The position numbers were made by a program, and so were the translations under genes. From Mageeibacillus indolicus UPII9-5 (GTDB lineage: Bacteria > Bacillota > Clostridia > Saccharofermentanales > Fastidiosipilaceae), in contig NC_013895.2 of the NCBI RefSeq assembly GCF_000025225.2, forward strand, positions 1,488,001-1,552,000: a DNA stretch of 64,000 nucleotides, given 5' to 3'. This document shows positions 1 through 9,266 of this stretch, one piece after another; the first letter of the stretch is position 1, and every line of letters starts with the position of its first letter. The notes under the pieces are model-generated. The model saw nothing but the letters and a program-made list of their open reading frames with translations. It did not search any database and was not told the DNA's origin.

Positions 1-314
1 AACGGACTGTATTGCTTAATAAGGCTAGTACATTCCTTGCGCCCCTGCCGATATTCATTGCAAGCAGCAAAAAACCGCATGCTCGGCCGTGTCGGGAACG
101 GCGCTGCTTTTACCGGGATGAAATCGAAACCTGCCTGCGGCACCACTTTTGCTTCTAGGCCACCACTTGTACCGCAAAAAATGATTCGCAGTTTCGGGCA
201 TTGCCGCCGCAGTTCCGTAGCGATGGCCAACGCAGGATGAATGTGACCGCTAGTTCCGCCACCGCTAAAAAATATTGTACCGGTTAAATCTTTTCGCGCT
301 GTTTGCTCGATCAT
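1..314 (-). CDS. murG: MurG, N-terminal part (gene runs off the window)
   Basis: N-terminal 104 residues of the glycosyltransferase that adds GlcNAc to lipid I to make lipid II on the inner face of the membrane. Translating the minus strand from the ATG at 314 gives MIEQTARKDLTGTIFFSGGG followed by TSGHIHPALAIATELRR. This contains the glycine-rich GGGTSGHIHPA loop that is diagnostic for MurG. The frame stays open to position 1, so the gene continues outside the window. It starts 8 bp after the ftsW stop codon and is surely co-transcribed with it. Identity is firm; only length and C-terminus are unknown. Confidence 0.95.
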   Translation of the reverse strand, partial: MIEQTARKDLTGTIFFSGGGTSGHIHPALAIATELRRQCPKLRIIFCGTSGGLEAKVVPQAGFDFIPVKAAPFPTRPSMRFFAACNEYRQGRKECTSLIKQYSP

Positions 315-322
315 GTATCCCC

Positions 323-1591
323 CTATTCAAGTTCCTCCGTCAGGAAATTTCGGTTGTCAAATTTTGAAACGCTCAGCATCAGGCCAACCCCGAGTAAGAA
401 AAACAGATTTGAAGTACCGCCGTAGCTGAAAAATGGCAGAGAAATGCCCGTAGGTGGCAGGACGGCCAAGTTTACCCCCACACTCAAAAAGGCCTGTAAA
501 GTCAGCAAATAGGTGTAGCCACAAACAATTAAGCGGCTGAAAATAGTCGTCGTTCGAATGGCGACCACCATACCGGCGATCAGAAAAGCAATAAAGAGGA
601 GGATAAGAGCTATACCCCCGATAATACCCATTTCTTCGCACAAAATCGAAAATATGTAGTCATTGTGATTTTCCGGCAAATAAAGATATTTTTGGCGGCT
701 TTGCCCAAGGCCGACACCGGTAATCCCTCCCGAGCCAACCGCTATAAGAGCCTGCTCAGATTGCCAACGTTGGTCATCGGTAACACTTACATCTTCCGTA
801 AAAATATTGATTCTTGTAACAACATGTAACCAGCGCTGGGTGAAAGATGCATTGGGGAAAACGGCAGACAAAGTCAGTACCAGAACCACCAAGGCTGTCA
901 ACGCCCCGACACCGACCAGGCCGCCGCGCAACCAAGAGCCAAATTTCAAACCGGCGGAGGCCATCATCGCCGCACAAACCAGAATAATAATGATTACTGC
1001 CGACATGTGGGCCTGCAGGGAAATCAGCATCAATTGCAGGACAACAGGGATCATCGGCTTGATAATCTCTTCCCAGGCGTCGACCCAGCCTTGCTTTTCA
1101 GGACGAGCCTTGAAGATCAATCCGGCGCGACGGCGGCGGCGCAAGTTGGAATAATACCACGCCATGTAAAACACAGTGAATATTTTAGTATATTCCGAAG
1201 GCTGGAAAGTGGATTTGGTCAGCGGTACGGGGAGCCAGCGTCTGGCCCCTTGAATAACGATGCCGACGCTCGGAACAAGTACCAGAACAAGTAGGAAGAA
1301 CGAGATTGCACCGGTTAAAATGACCCACGGTTTACGGTCAAAACGGCGAATGTTAATTTTGGACATCGCAATAATTGCCGCTACGCCTAAGGCCATAAAC
1401 AAAATTTGCCTAGTTATAAAAAAACTGGTTGAACCACCGCTTTTATAGAGTGAGCCGACCATGCTGGCACTGAACAGCATTATTAAGCCGAAAGCGAGGA
1501 TCAACATAACGGTGACGACTAGCGGCCCGTCGACATGAGCTTTCAGCCGACCGACAGAGGTATTTTTTTCTGAAGGATCCTGATTTATCAT
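323..1591 (-). CDS. ftsW: FtsW, SEDS-family peptidoglycan glycosyltransferase
   Basis: Polytopic membrane protein of about 422 residues that polymerises lipid II at the septum with its partner class B PBP. Visible SEDS signatures are GLGQSRQKYLYLPENHNDY near residue 300 and PTGISLPFFSYGG near residue 385. About ten hydrophobic segments follow a short hydrophilic N-terminus. Several starts are possible (TTG 1600, ATG 1597, ATG 1591). I prefer 1591 because AGGAGG at 1601-1606 lies 9 nt upstream of it, while the others are 0-3 nt from that site. The gene follows mraY by 16 bp. murD, which usually sits between mraY and ftsW, is missing. It could be a RodA paralogue by sequence alone, but the dcw context favours FtsW. 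Confidence 0.95.
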   Translation of the reverse strand: MINQDPSEKNTSVGRLKAHVDGPLVVTVMLILAFGLIMLFSASMVGSLYKSGGSTSFFITRQILFMALGVAAIIAMSKINIRRFDRKPWVILTGAISFFLLVLVLVPSVGIVIQGARRWLPVPLTKSTFQPSEYTKIFTVFYMAWYYSNLRRRRRAGLIFKARPEKQGWVDAWEEIIKPMIPVVLQLMLISLQAHMSAVIIIILVCAAMMASAGLKFGSWLRGGLVGVGALTALVVLVLTLSAVFPNASFTQRWLHVVTRINIFTEDVSVTDDQRWQSEQALIAVGSGGITGVGLGQSRQKYLYLPENHNDYIFSILCEEMGIIGGIALILLFIAFLIAGMVVAIRTTTIFSRLIVCGYTYLLTLQAFLSVGVNLAVLPPTGISLPFFSYGGTSNLFFLLGVGLMLSVSKFDNRNFLTEELE

Positions 1592-1607
1592 TGGCATCAA
1601 CCTCCTG

Positions 1608-2612
1608 TTAAATTTTGCACATATTTACCAGAAGTAGCCCGATGATTATGCCGACCACGGTTACTAAAATAAAGACGCGGACAATTTTTGTTTCAGGCCA
1701 GCCTCCCAATTCAAAGTGATGGTGAATCGGGGACATACGAAAGATGCGGCGACCGTGTGTGGCTTTAAAAAAGCTGACTTGAATAACCACCGATAGGGCT
1801 TCGGTCACATAAATTATACCGTACAAGGCAAACAACCAGGGTATACCCATCAGCAGCGGAATCATACTCACTGCCGCGCCTAAAGCCAAGGAACCGGTGT
1901 CACCCATAAATACTTTCGCCGGATAACGGTTATATACTAGAAAGCCAAGGCAGCCGCCGGCAACCGCGAAAGAGATCCGGTCCAGGTCGGGTGAATAGTT
2001 GGCGGTCGACAAAATAAGCAGTCCAAGGCTGATGCTTACCACGGCGGTAACGCCGGAAGCCAGTCCGTCGAGCCCATCGGTTAAATTAACCGCATTAATG
2101 CAAAAATATAAATAAACAACTACAAATAGGGCATAAATTATGCGCCATGCTCCGAAGACCACCAAACGATATGGTGGAAAGAACAGGTATATCACCGGGT
2201 CGCCATGTGCAAAAATTATGTACAATGCAGCCAACACACAAAGGCCAAGCATCAGGCCGGTTTTTTGGCGAACCGTGAGACCTTCTTTATTTATGCGAAC
2301 TTTAACAAAATCGTCAACAAATCCGATCGCACCCATCGCCAATATAAGTAAGGTCAGGATACCAATATCTGATCTGAAGCCGCCGATCAGATACAACACT
2401 AAACCAACTACGGCTATCGGCGGTAGGAACATCAGTCCACCGAAGGTCGGAGTGCCTGTTTTTACTAAATGGGTTTTGGGGCCGTCATCACGCACGCGTT
2501 GGCCTAGGTGGAGGCGGCGCAGTTGCGGCAATAAAAATTTGCCATTCAATGCTGTACCGCAGGCGACAGCGATCAATATAAGGAAGCCGATTAAAAGTTC
2601 AAGTATGTCCAT
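1608..2612 (-). CDS. mraY: MraY, phospho-MurNAc-pentapeptide transferase
   Basis: Membrane enzyme (334 residues, normal family length) that transfers phospho-MurNAc-pentapeptide from UDP to undecaprenyl phosphate to form lipid I. Family motifs are all present: VKTGTPTFGG (residues about 50-60), GFVDDFVKV (about 98-106), NAVNLTDGLDGLASG (about 172-186), FMGDTGSLALG (about 235) and the PIHHHFE loop near residue 300. Ten hydrophobic helices are visible. GGAGG sits 6 nt before the ATG at 2612. The 131 bp upstream, to the murF stop at 2744, hold no gene. Confidence 0.97.
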   Translation of the reverse strand: MDILELLIGFLILIAVACGTALNGKFLLPQLRRLHLGQRVRDDGPKTHLVKTGTPTFGGLMFLPPIAVVGLVLYLIGGFRSDIGILTLLILAMGAIGFVDDFVKVRINKEGLTVRQKTGLMLGLCVLAALYIIFAHGDPVIYLFFPPYRLVVFGAWRIIYALFVVVYLYFCINAVNLTDGLDGLASGVTAVVSISLGLLILSTANYSPDLDRISFAVAGGCLGFLVYNRYPAKVFMGDTGSLALGAAVSMIPLLMGIPWLFALYGIIYVTEALSVVIQVSFFKATHGRRIFRMSPIHHHFELGGWPETKIVRVFILVTVVGIIIGLLLVNMCKI

Positions 2613-2743
2613 TTTATCCTCCGTTTGCCGTGGCGGGAGGCCAACAAGCAGGCAAACATGCAGCCGGAATTATGAATTGGTTGCATAGTTACAAAATATC
2701 GCAGTTCTTAAATTATAGCGCAATATGCCGATATTTGCGCTAG

Positions 2744-4405
2744 TTATTCGGCCAAGCGTTTACTGATGATGGCATCACACACTTTTTCCATCGCAAAAGA
2801 ATGCGAACCCTTAATCAGAATGATGTCACGGTCTTGAATCGTCGGCAATAGTTCCGCGGTCAAACTGTCACGGTCGGCGAAAACATGAACTTTGACCGGG
2901 GGCTTAATCGTCGCCTCAGCCCTCGCCCTCGATTCTGAAGTGTAATTTGTGGCCGTAAGTGCCACCGATTCTGAAGCGAGGTCCACTGCCGGTTCCGTGC
3001 CGGAAGCTCCGGGGCTTCTATCTCCTTTGCCGCCGGCCTGACTGTCGGCCTGATCGCCAGCCTGATCACCATCAGCTATTCCTTGAGCCACCGCGGCCAC
3101 GTATGGACCGCAGAGCCAAATTTCTGCCAAGTCGGCTGTCGCCAAGTACCGCCCCAATTCATAATGCAATCGATCCGCCATATTTCCAAGCTCAGCAATA
3201 CCACCTAACACCGCAATTGCCCGGCGCTTTTCTGAATGTGCTAAGAAACACAAAGTCTTGACCCCGGCTCGTATTGACTCCGGCGCGGCGTTATAGGTAT
3301 CGTTGATCAACACCACTCCGTCCGCGTTCATAATCCGCTGACGATTCCCGATTACCGAGAAATCGCGCAAACCGTTGGCCGCTAAAGTGAGCGGCTGATG
3401 CAACAGATGAGCCGTCGCTAAGCCGAAGAGGGCGTTTATCACATGATGCTCCCCCGGCACCGGTAATTTTATACGGGGCAGCCGATTGCTATCGACAAAA
3501 GCCTCCATGGTCCCGTATTTTTCTAAGTCAGGCGCTTGCTGAAGTTTTATAATAAAAGACGCACAACCATCGACTTCAATTTTCACATCAGTAGCAACGA
3601 GACAGTCCCCAGGCAGATCCGGCGGACAAGTATTTAGTGCCACAAAAGCTTGTTTAATCTTGCCTTTTTGTTCCGCGGCCAACTGACGCAAAAACGGATC
3701 ATCAGCATTAAGCAACAACACTCCGTCCGCTTTCAGCCCGTTAATAATTTCCGCCTTAGCCCGCATTATGGCCATTTGAGAGCCAAGTTGCTCAATATGG
3801 CAGTACCCTATATTAGTAATAACCGCAATATCCGGCTGAGCCAATCTGCTTAATTTAGTCAAATCGCCGGCGTGATCCATGCCCATTTCAACGACAGCGA
3901 CATCACAAGCACTGCGAACTTTCAGGACGGTTTGCGGCACGCCGATCTCATTATTCAGATTTTCGCCTGTACAGGAAACCGCCAAAGTCGGTCGCAAAGC
4001 GGCGGCAATCATTTCCCGGGTTGACGTTTTGCCGACACTACCAGTGATAGCGACCAAGGTATGCAAATAGTTTTGACGATAATAAGCCGCCAATTTTTGC
4101 AAAGCGGTCAATGTATCCTCGACCAATATAGTCGGCAATTCAGCCTGCCAAAGTTCGGCGCACTTGAGATCGCTGACTACCAAGGCTACTGCTCCGGCTC
4201 GCACGGCTCGTTCAACAAAAGCATGGCCGTCAAAGTTTTCCCCTTTTAAGGCAAAAAATGCTTCGCATCTTTTTATCGTCCGGCTGTCGGTTGAAGTGCC
4301 GAGCAAAACATAATTCATGGCCTCTTTCCGCATAGCCGAGTCAGCTGAAAAAAACAGTTGACCGGAGGTTGCCCTTATCAGTTCTTTTAATCTTATCGGA
4401 TCCAT
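2744..4405 (-). CDS. murF: MurF, UDP-MurNAc-tripeptide:D-Ala-D-Ala ligase, with a low-complexity insertion
   Basis: Cytoplasmic ATP-dependent ligase adding D-Ala-D-Ala to the UDP-MurNAc-tripeptide. The P-loop ITGSVGKTSTREM is near residue 120, GENLNNEIGVP near 150, NDTYNAAPESIRAG near 370 and the C-terminal LIKGSHSFAMEKV near 530. At 553 residues it is about 100 longer than a typical MurF. Most of the excess is a hydrophilic stretch at residues about 440-503 (plus-strand 2895-3085). It begins DGDQAGDQADSQAGGKGD and sits between the conserved glycine after VAAVAQ and the VHVFADRDSL strand of the C-terminal domain. Its DNA has a 12-bp repetitive texture. AAAGGA lies 6 nt before the ATG at 4405. 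Confidence 0.95.
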   Translation of the reverse strand: MDPIRLKELIRATSGQLFFSADSAMRKEAMNYVLLGTSTDSRTIKRCEAFFALKGENFDGHAFVERAVRAGAVALVVSDLKCAELWQAELPTILVEDTLTALQKLAAYYRQNYLHTLVAITGSVGKTSTREMIAAALRPTLAVSCTGENLNNEIGVPQTVLKVRSACDVAVVEMGMDHAGDLTKLSRLAQPDIAVITNIGYCHIEQLGSQMAIMRAKAEIINGLKADGVLLLNADDPFLRQLAAEQKGKIKQAFVALNTCPPDLPGDCLVATDVKIEVDGCASFIIKLQQAPDLEKYGTMEAFVDSNRLPRIKLPVPGEHHVINALFGLATAHLLHQPLTLAANGLRDFSVIGNRQRIMNADGVVLINDTYNAAPESIRAGVKTLCFLAHSEKRRAIAVLGGIAELGNMADRLHYELGRYLATADLAEIWLCGPYVAAVAQGIADGDQAGDQADSQAGGKGDRSPGASGTEPAVDLASESVALTATNYTSESRARAEATIKPPVKVHVFADRDSLTAELLPTIQDRDIILIKGSHSFAMEKVCDAIISKRLAE

Positions 4406-4470
4406 ACTTTTCCTTTCATTGTTTTTATGCGTTTCTGTCGATTAGCGTGTTATTCGCGGCCTTCAAACTC

Positions 4471-4523
4471 CAACCGGGCCATCAACCGAGCCATCAACCG
4501 AGCCATCAACCGGGCCATCAACC
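4471..4523. repeat. 12-bp tandem repeat at the PBP stop codon
   Basis: Four full copies of caaccgRgccat (4471-4518) plus 5 bases of a fifth. The PBP stop codon at 4518-4520 lies inside the repeat. Read on the minus strand, each unit carries TGA in the PBP frame, so the array forms the 3' end of the PBP message and part of the 112-bp gap before murF. Confidence 0.9.
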
Positions 4524-7361
4524 ACCGTACGGATTATGCTCAGGCACGCCGCCGTACGGACTGTATATTCGTTGTGTTGTCCAAATAGGATCGGTTACCG
4601 CCGGGCCATCGTCATTACTTTTGGTGACAGGAGGATCGACCACCCGCCTAATTTGCGGCGGATTGTAGCCGGACAAAGCACCGAACTTCAATTCAATAAC
4701 TTCATATTTTCTTATTTTCTGCCTTTTTCCGTCTTTCTTGGCCTCAACCGACTGACCAACGACTACGCCGGTCAACGGATTGCCGTCATAGCGAATATTT
4801 ATGCGCCGTTGATAAGCAAGTTCAGCTGCTTCTTCAAATGTTTTGCCGGTAAAATCAGGCACATCCACTTCTTCGCGCGGCGGATCGCCATTCGGGCTGA
4901 CGTAATACACCGGGTAGCCGTTTAATTTTTGTTTTCCCAGCGGATACATTGTATAAAAGAAATCGCTGTATTTCATGCCCGGCGCCAGCTCAAATTCCAC
5001 GTCTTTCAAGGCCAGATAGTCGGCAATCGACTGAAGTTTGACCCCGTTGGCGTAAGATATTTCCTTAGGCTGTATCGCCTGATACAAATCGGCTTCGGTA
5101 TAACGTTTGGCGACATTACGCAAACGGCCGGTGACTCGGATAATATCTCGGCACATTCCCTGGGCGCAGGAGGTTTTGTCGGAATTAGGGCCATAAATGA
5201 TGGCCAGGACGACGAATCGCGGCTCATCAATCGGGAAAATCGAGGCTACCGACATAACGCTGTAATCGTCGTCATCACCGTTGAGCAATTTTTTGGTTGA
5301 CGTACCTGATTTACCACCGGGGAAATAGCCCGGCTCATTCGCGTAGGTGACAATTCCTTTGGTAAAAGCGGACCGCATCATAGCCAGCATAGTTTTGGCC
5401 GTCTCTTTGCTGTACACCTGTCTTACCGGGCAGGGGGCAAAGTCTCGCACGATTTTACCGTTGACATCTGTCAAATATTTCGCAACTTGTGGTTTCACCA
5501 TCACGCCTTCATTACCCAAAGCGGTATAAGCAGTGGCCAAAGCAAGTGGAGTGACGGTGTTAGATTCGCCGAAAGACATCGGAGCAAGGTCGACCACATT
5601 AGGATTATTGTGCAAGAGGCCGATCGCCTCCGCCGGCAAATCGACACCGGTGGCACCGTAAAAACCCAAGGCATGAATATAGTTATAAAATTTTTCGATA
5701 CCGACCCGTTCCGCCAGTTGTACCATTACCGGGTTGCAGGAATTACCGTAGGCCTGTTCAACAGTTTCGTAGGCATGGTTGTCGGGAAAAGCATGGCAGT
5801 GAATGGCGTATTCGCCAAAACCGCGGATCCAAATAGGCGCATCGCTGAACATCTCTCCGAGCTTAAACGCGTGTTCCTCCAGAGCAGTGGCAACTGTAAA
5901 GGACTTCATTGTCGAACCCGGCTCATAAGTGCTGCTGACATTTAAATTCGCCCAAACATGGGAATTGAGGAAATTCATGTCGTATTTGTCGGTAAGCGGT
6001 GACCAACCTTTGTAGTTGGGATTTGGTTCTTTCAGTTCTTCGATCAAATTCCATGTGGCAAAATTTTTGTACAAAAGGCCTAAAAATTTATGCGGGGTCG
6101 TCGGCCCGAATTTTTGCTTGTGTACTACGGGTTTGCTAGGTTTGACAGAATTGGCAGCCTTGGCCGTACCGGAGGGGTTCGCCATATTGGGCCTATCGGA
6201 CGGGTTGGTCGGCGAAGCGAAATCAGCCGAAGAAGAAACGTTGCGCTCATTCGTTTTTGGCGCATCTCCGTCACGATCCGCCGTCTGCTTTTTTTGCGCT
6301 TCGGCCGCCGCGGCAGCTTCCTTGGCCGCATCAAGCCGTGCCGCTTCCACTTCTTTTTTGCGATCCTCTTCCTCTTTTTTTAGCTGCTCAATTTGTTTGT
6401 TGATGCCCTTTTCTAACTCAGCCAAATCGTAACCGTGACTGACGATACGTTCTTTCTTCACCGCACGGGCGCCGGTCTCGTAACCGCGTGGGGTTTGGTA
6501 AGGGTGGTTTAAATCGTAGCTGACATCTTGCGCCATGGCGAGAACTGCGCCGGTCTTCGTATCCATTACCAAACCGGTCGCACCGTCAATCGCTTCGAAC
6601 AAGTTGCTATATCGGGTGACAATCTTTTGAATCTCGCGTTGCAACTTGCTGTCAATGTTCAAAACAAGGTTGCTACCGGGGATGGGCTTAGTTTCTGTTG
6701 GGGTAGTATAAGGCAGCTGACCGCCAAAATAGTGGTCAACCTCACCATAAGTATAGCCGGGAGTGCCGGAAAGGATTTTATTATAGTAAGCCTCAACCCC
6801 ATTGATTCCGACCAGACTGCGCTCGTTCAGTCCCGCAAAACCGATGACTTGAGAAGCAACATCTTTTTTCGGATAAAACCGACGGGGCAATGCATCTACC
6901 GCTACACCGTTGATGCGGTTTTCGTTTAGGTAGGCGGCGAAAGGATCATACTCTTCTTTGGAAATGTTTTTTTTCAAAACAACATATGTCACGTCTTTTT
7001 TGGCAAAGCAGCGGGTAACTTCCGACCGTTCGAGTTTAAGAAACTTGCTGAAAGCATCGATTATCGCTTCACGTTTGGGCGGATCTTTTGCTTTATTGCT
7101 GCGAACGGTGGCAGGGGTTATACCTATCGTGTAAACATAAGTCGTCAAAGCCAGTGTTTCACCATTGGTATCTTCAATTTTGCCACGTTCGGGGTAGGTT
7201 TGCCGTTTGGTGAAATGGTTGGCCCCGGCCAATTTTTTGTAATGGGTTCCCTGAACGATTTGAATGCTGAAAAGTTCACCGATCAAGACGACGGCAAAGA
7301 GGCACAGAACCAGCATAACCGACAGCATGCCGATGGCGGAGCGGGAAATTTTATTGCTCAT
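4518..7361 (-). CDS. ftsI: Class B penicillin-binding protein (FtsI/SpoVD type) with PASTA domain and a large internal insertion
   Basis: Bitopic septal transpeptidase (947 residues). One N-terminal membrane helix (about residues 10-30) is followed by a PBP dimerisation domain and the transpeptidase domain. Active-site motifs are STMK (SxxK, near residue 480 in SSTYEPGSTMKSFT), SCN (SxN, in YGNSCNPVM) and KSGT (KTG box, in GGKSGTSTKK). A PASTA domain follows (VDVPDFTGKTFEEAAELAYQ) and the tail ends in repeated SPYGG/NPYGG. About 150 residues separate GAVLAMAQD from YEPGST beyond what is usual. Most are a Glu/Lys/Ala coiled-coil-like stretch and a Ser/Pro/Asn-rich linker at residues about 310-425. 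The start has GGAGGTGA 7 nt upstream and overlaps the ftsL end by 11 bp. FtsI and SpoVD cannot be separated from sequence alone. Confidence 0.93.
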   Translation of the reverse strand: MSNKISRSAIGMLSVMLVLCLFAVVLIGELFSIQIVQGTHYKKLAGANHFTKRQTYPERGKIEDTNGETLALTTYVYTIGITPATVRSNKAKDPPKREAIIDAFSKFLKLERSEVTRCFAKKDVTYVVLKKNISKEEYDPFAAYLNENRINGVAVDALPRRFYPKKDVASQVIGFAGLNERSLVGINGVEAYYNKILSGTPGYTYGEVDHYFGGQLPYTTPTETKPIPGSNLVLNIDSKLQREIQKIVTRYSNLFEAIDGATGLVMDTKTGAVLAMAQDVSYDLNHPYQTPRGYETGARAVKKERIVSHGYDLAELEKGINKQIEQLKKEEEDRKKEVEAARLDAAKEAAAAAEAQKKQTADRDGDAPKTNERNVSSSADFASPTNPSDRPNMANPSGTAKAANSVKPSKPVVHKQKFGPTTPHKFLGLLYKNFATWNLIEELKEPNPNYKGWSPLTDKYDMNFLNSHVWANLNVSSTYEPGSTMKSFTVATALEEHAFKLGEMFSDAPIWIRGFGEYAIHCHAFPDNHAYETVEQAYGNSCNPVMVQLAERVGIEKFYNYIHALGFYGATGVDLPAEAIGLLHNNPNVVDLAPMSFGESNTVTPLALATAYTALGNEGVMVKPQVAKYLTDVNGKIVRDFAPCPVRQVYSKETAKTMLAMMRSAFTKGIVTYANEPGYFPGGKSGTSTKKLLNGDDDDYSVMSVASIFPIDEPRFVVLAIIYGPNSDKTSCAQGMCRDIIRVTGRLRNVAKRYTEADLYQAIQPKEISYANGVKLQSIADYLALKDVEFELAPGMKYSDFFYTMYPLGKQKLNGYPVYYVSPNGDPPREEVDVPDFTGKTFEEAAELAYQRRINIRYDGNPLTGVVVGQSVEAKKDGKRQKIRKYEVIELKFGALSGYNPPQIRRVVDPPVTKSNDDGPAVTDPIWTTQRIYSPYGGVPEHNPYGG

Positions 7362-8001
7362 GGGCCTTCACCTCCGTAGCTGTCGCTGCATCGCCAGACT
7401 TGGAATTAGTTTCCATTTTTTTGGCCAGTTCTGAGCCGGCGGGGGACGTGTTGCCGTCAATCACTTTTTCCTTATTGACATTGTTTTCCGCAGAAATAAT
7501 CTCGGTAGGTGCCATTCCTTCTAACAGGCGTAAATGCCGCCCGACATTTTCCAGCGCGCGCCGCCAGTCGATGTCCTTCAAAACACTGTCCTGACTGCGT
7601 TTACTGTTGAAACTTACATAATCCTGCCGAGCCACATTTATCGTCAAAATTTGTCCTTCCAATGGCAGAGTCATGCCGAGCATTTCTGCTTTTTTGCGGA
7701 TACGGGCAATATCAGCCGATTTCTGAATTTGCTCGCGTTTTTGCGCCGATTCCATGCGGGTAAAGCGGATTTGGCTCTCCAGCTTGGCGTTTTGGTAGAC
7801 GATCCGGGCAATCCGTGCCTGATTGAGCAGCAAAAGGCCAAAAACGACGAATAAAAAAAGGATGGCTCTGACTGCAGTCCGCACTTGTGCCGACTGAGGG
7901 AAAAGGCGTTGCAACAGGCTAGGTCGCCTCGGGCGTCCGGCTCTTCGTTCCCCGGCAAGGTCGGCGGAAGTCGTATATGTATTTTGTTTCGTTCTGTTCA
8001 T
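7351..8001 (-). CDS. ftsL: FtsL/DivIC-like cell division protein
   Basis: Small bitopic protein of the division complex that in characterised bacteria links FtsB/FtsQ with the FtsW-FtsI synthase. A basic N-terminus is followed by one membrane helix (AILFLFVVFGLLLLNQ) and a charged coiled-coil stretch rich in Q/K/R (residues about 70-110). A segment EMLGMTLPLEGQILTI resembles the septum-formation initiator end. An Asn/Glu/Thr-rich tail is longer than usual. The ATG at 8001 has AAGGTG 9 nt upstream. The longer alternative at 8043 has no ribosome site. Position between rsmH and the PBP gene is the classic ftsL slot, and this carries more weight than the weakly conserved sequence. Confidence 0.8.
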   Translation of the reverse strand: MNRTKQNTYTTSADLAGERRAGRPRRPSLLQRLFPQSAQVRTAVRAILFLFVVFGLLLLNQARIARIVYQNAKLESQIRFTRMESAQKREQIQKSADIARIRKKAEMLGMTLPLEGQILTINVARQDYVSFNSKRSQDSVLKDIDWRRALENVGRHLRLLEGMAPTEIISAENNVNKEKVIDGNTSPAGSELAKKMETNSKSGDAATATEVKAHEQ

Positions 8002-8082
8002 TAAATTGCACCTTTTTTGCGGTTGCGAGTGACCGGTGTTCATTAAATAGGGTAGTTGCTTAAGATTGTTCCACGACTGTTT

Positions 8083-9087
8083 TCAGTCGGACGCTTCACC
8101 CGAAAAAATCTCAACTAGCGGCGGATTGGCGTTGCGCCGAAACACGCGCACTCTGGCCGAGCGAGAACGCGGGTTTTCCGCCAGTTCTGTTTTTCCAGCA
8201 ACTAGGCCGTGAGGTGGGTCTGCTTTGCCTTGGGACGCTAATCCGCAAACACAGGGCAAACCACTCGGACAGCGGCAGGGACGCTCCCACCGTCGAAACG
8301 CTTGTTTGACCAAGCGGTCTTCCAATGAATGGAAGGTTATAATTACTAAGTGGCCATCCGGCTTTAATAATCCAGGAGCTTGTTGGAGCAGCTTACGCAA
8401 AGCTCCCAATTCATCATTTACGGCGATACGCAGACTTTGGAATACTCGTTTGGCCGGATGCTGTTTTTCGCGGCGGGCAGCCGCCGGAACGGCCTTGCAA
8501 ATTAGGTCAACCAGTTCGCCAGTTCCGGTCAAAGGTTTGGTCTCCCTCGTTTTGACGACAGCGGCCGCGATTCGGGCAGCATAGCGTTCTTCCCCGTATT
8601 CGCGCATTATCCGAGTCAATGTCGCCTGATCTTCTAAACGCAGAATATCTGCCGCCGTTCTACCGCAGGTAGGATTCATACGCATGTCCAACGGCCCCTC
8701 TAGCCGATAGGCAAAGCCGCGTTCCCCGGTATCCAGTTGGGGTGAAGAAACGCCCAGATCAGCCAAAATCCCATCAACAGCAAAGACGTTTCGCTTAGAT
8801 AATTCTTCGCGCAATGAGGCAAAGTCGGCAGCGATAAGTTCATAGGTTGCTGCTGTTTTAACTTGAGCCAATTTGGCGGCAGCGGCTTGACGTGCCGTCG
8901 GGTCTTTGTCGAAAGCGAAAAGTCGGCCACCTGATCCGAGTCTTTGCAAAATGGCGGCACTGTGTCCGGCACCGCCGGCCGTACAGTCGACATAGGTACC
9001 GTTAGCCTTAAGGTCCAATGCCTTCAAACATTCTGTCAACAGCACTGGTACATGGGAAAATTGTAAACTTCGGGTTTCTTCTCTCAT
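8083..9087 (-). CDS. rsmH: RsmH, 16S rRNA m4C1402 methyltransferase
   Basis: SAM-dependent methyltransferase (formerly MraW) that N4-methylates C1402 of 16S rRNA. Motifs: FSHVPVLLTECLKAL at the N-terminus, the SAM-binding DCTAGGAGHSAAIL, DLGVSSPQLD, ERGFAYRLEGPLDMRM and FHSLEDRLVKQAF. From the ATG at 9087 the protein has 334 residues. This is close to the family norm and starts just before the conserved domain. An upstream in-frame GTG at 9171 would add 28 unconserved residues. It is the first gene of the dcw cluster here. mraZ, its usual upstream partner, is absent; a giant surface-protein gene stands there instead. Confidence 0.95.
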   Translation of the reverse strand: MREETRSLQFSHVPVLLTECLKALDLKANGTYVDCTAGGAGHSAAILQRLGSGGRLFAFDKDPTARQAAAAKLAQVKTAATYELIAADFASLREELSKRNVFAVDGILADLGVSSPQLDTGERGFAYRLEGPLDMRMNPTCGRTAADILRLEDQATLTRIMREYGEERYAARIAAAVVKTRETKPLTGTGELVDLICKAVPAAARREKQHPAKRVFQSLRIAVNDELGALRKLLQQAPGLLKPDGHLVIITFHSLEDRLVKQAFRRWERPCRCPSGLPCVCGLASQGKADPPHGLVAGKTELAENPRSRSARVRVFRRNANPPLVEIFSGEASD

Positions 9088-9266
9088 GGCTATTAGTTTA
9101 CCGTTCCGTTTTACTAACTTCAAGGTAATTTTTATTAATAAATCAAAAGCGCCTGCGCAGGAATTTCCCACGTAAGCGCTTCGTCTGGCTCAATAATTCG
9201 GCGGTTCAACGCCGGTCATCGTCGATTAATTATCAGTCGGCAGGTAAGGGCCGTTACAAAAATTTG

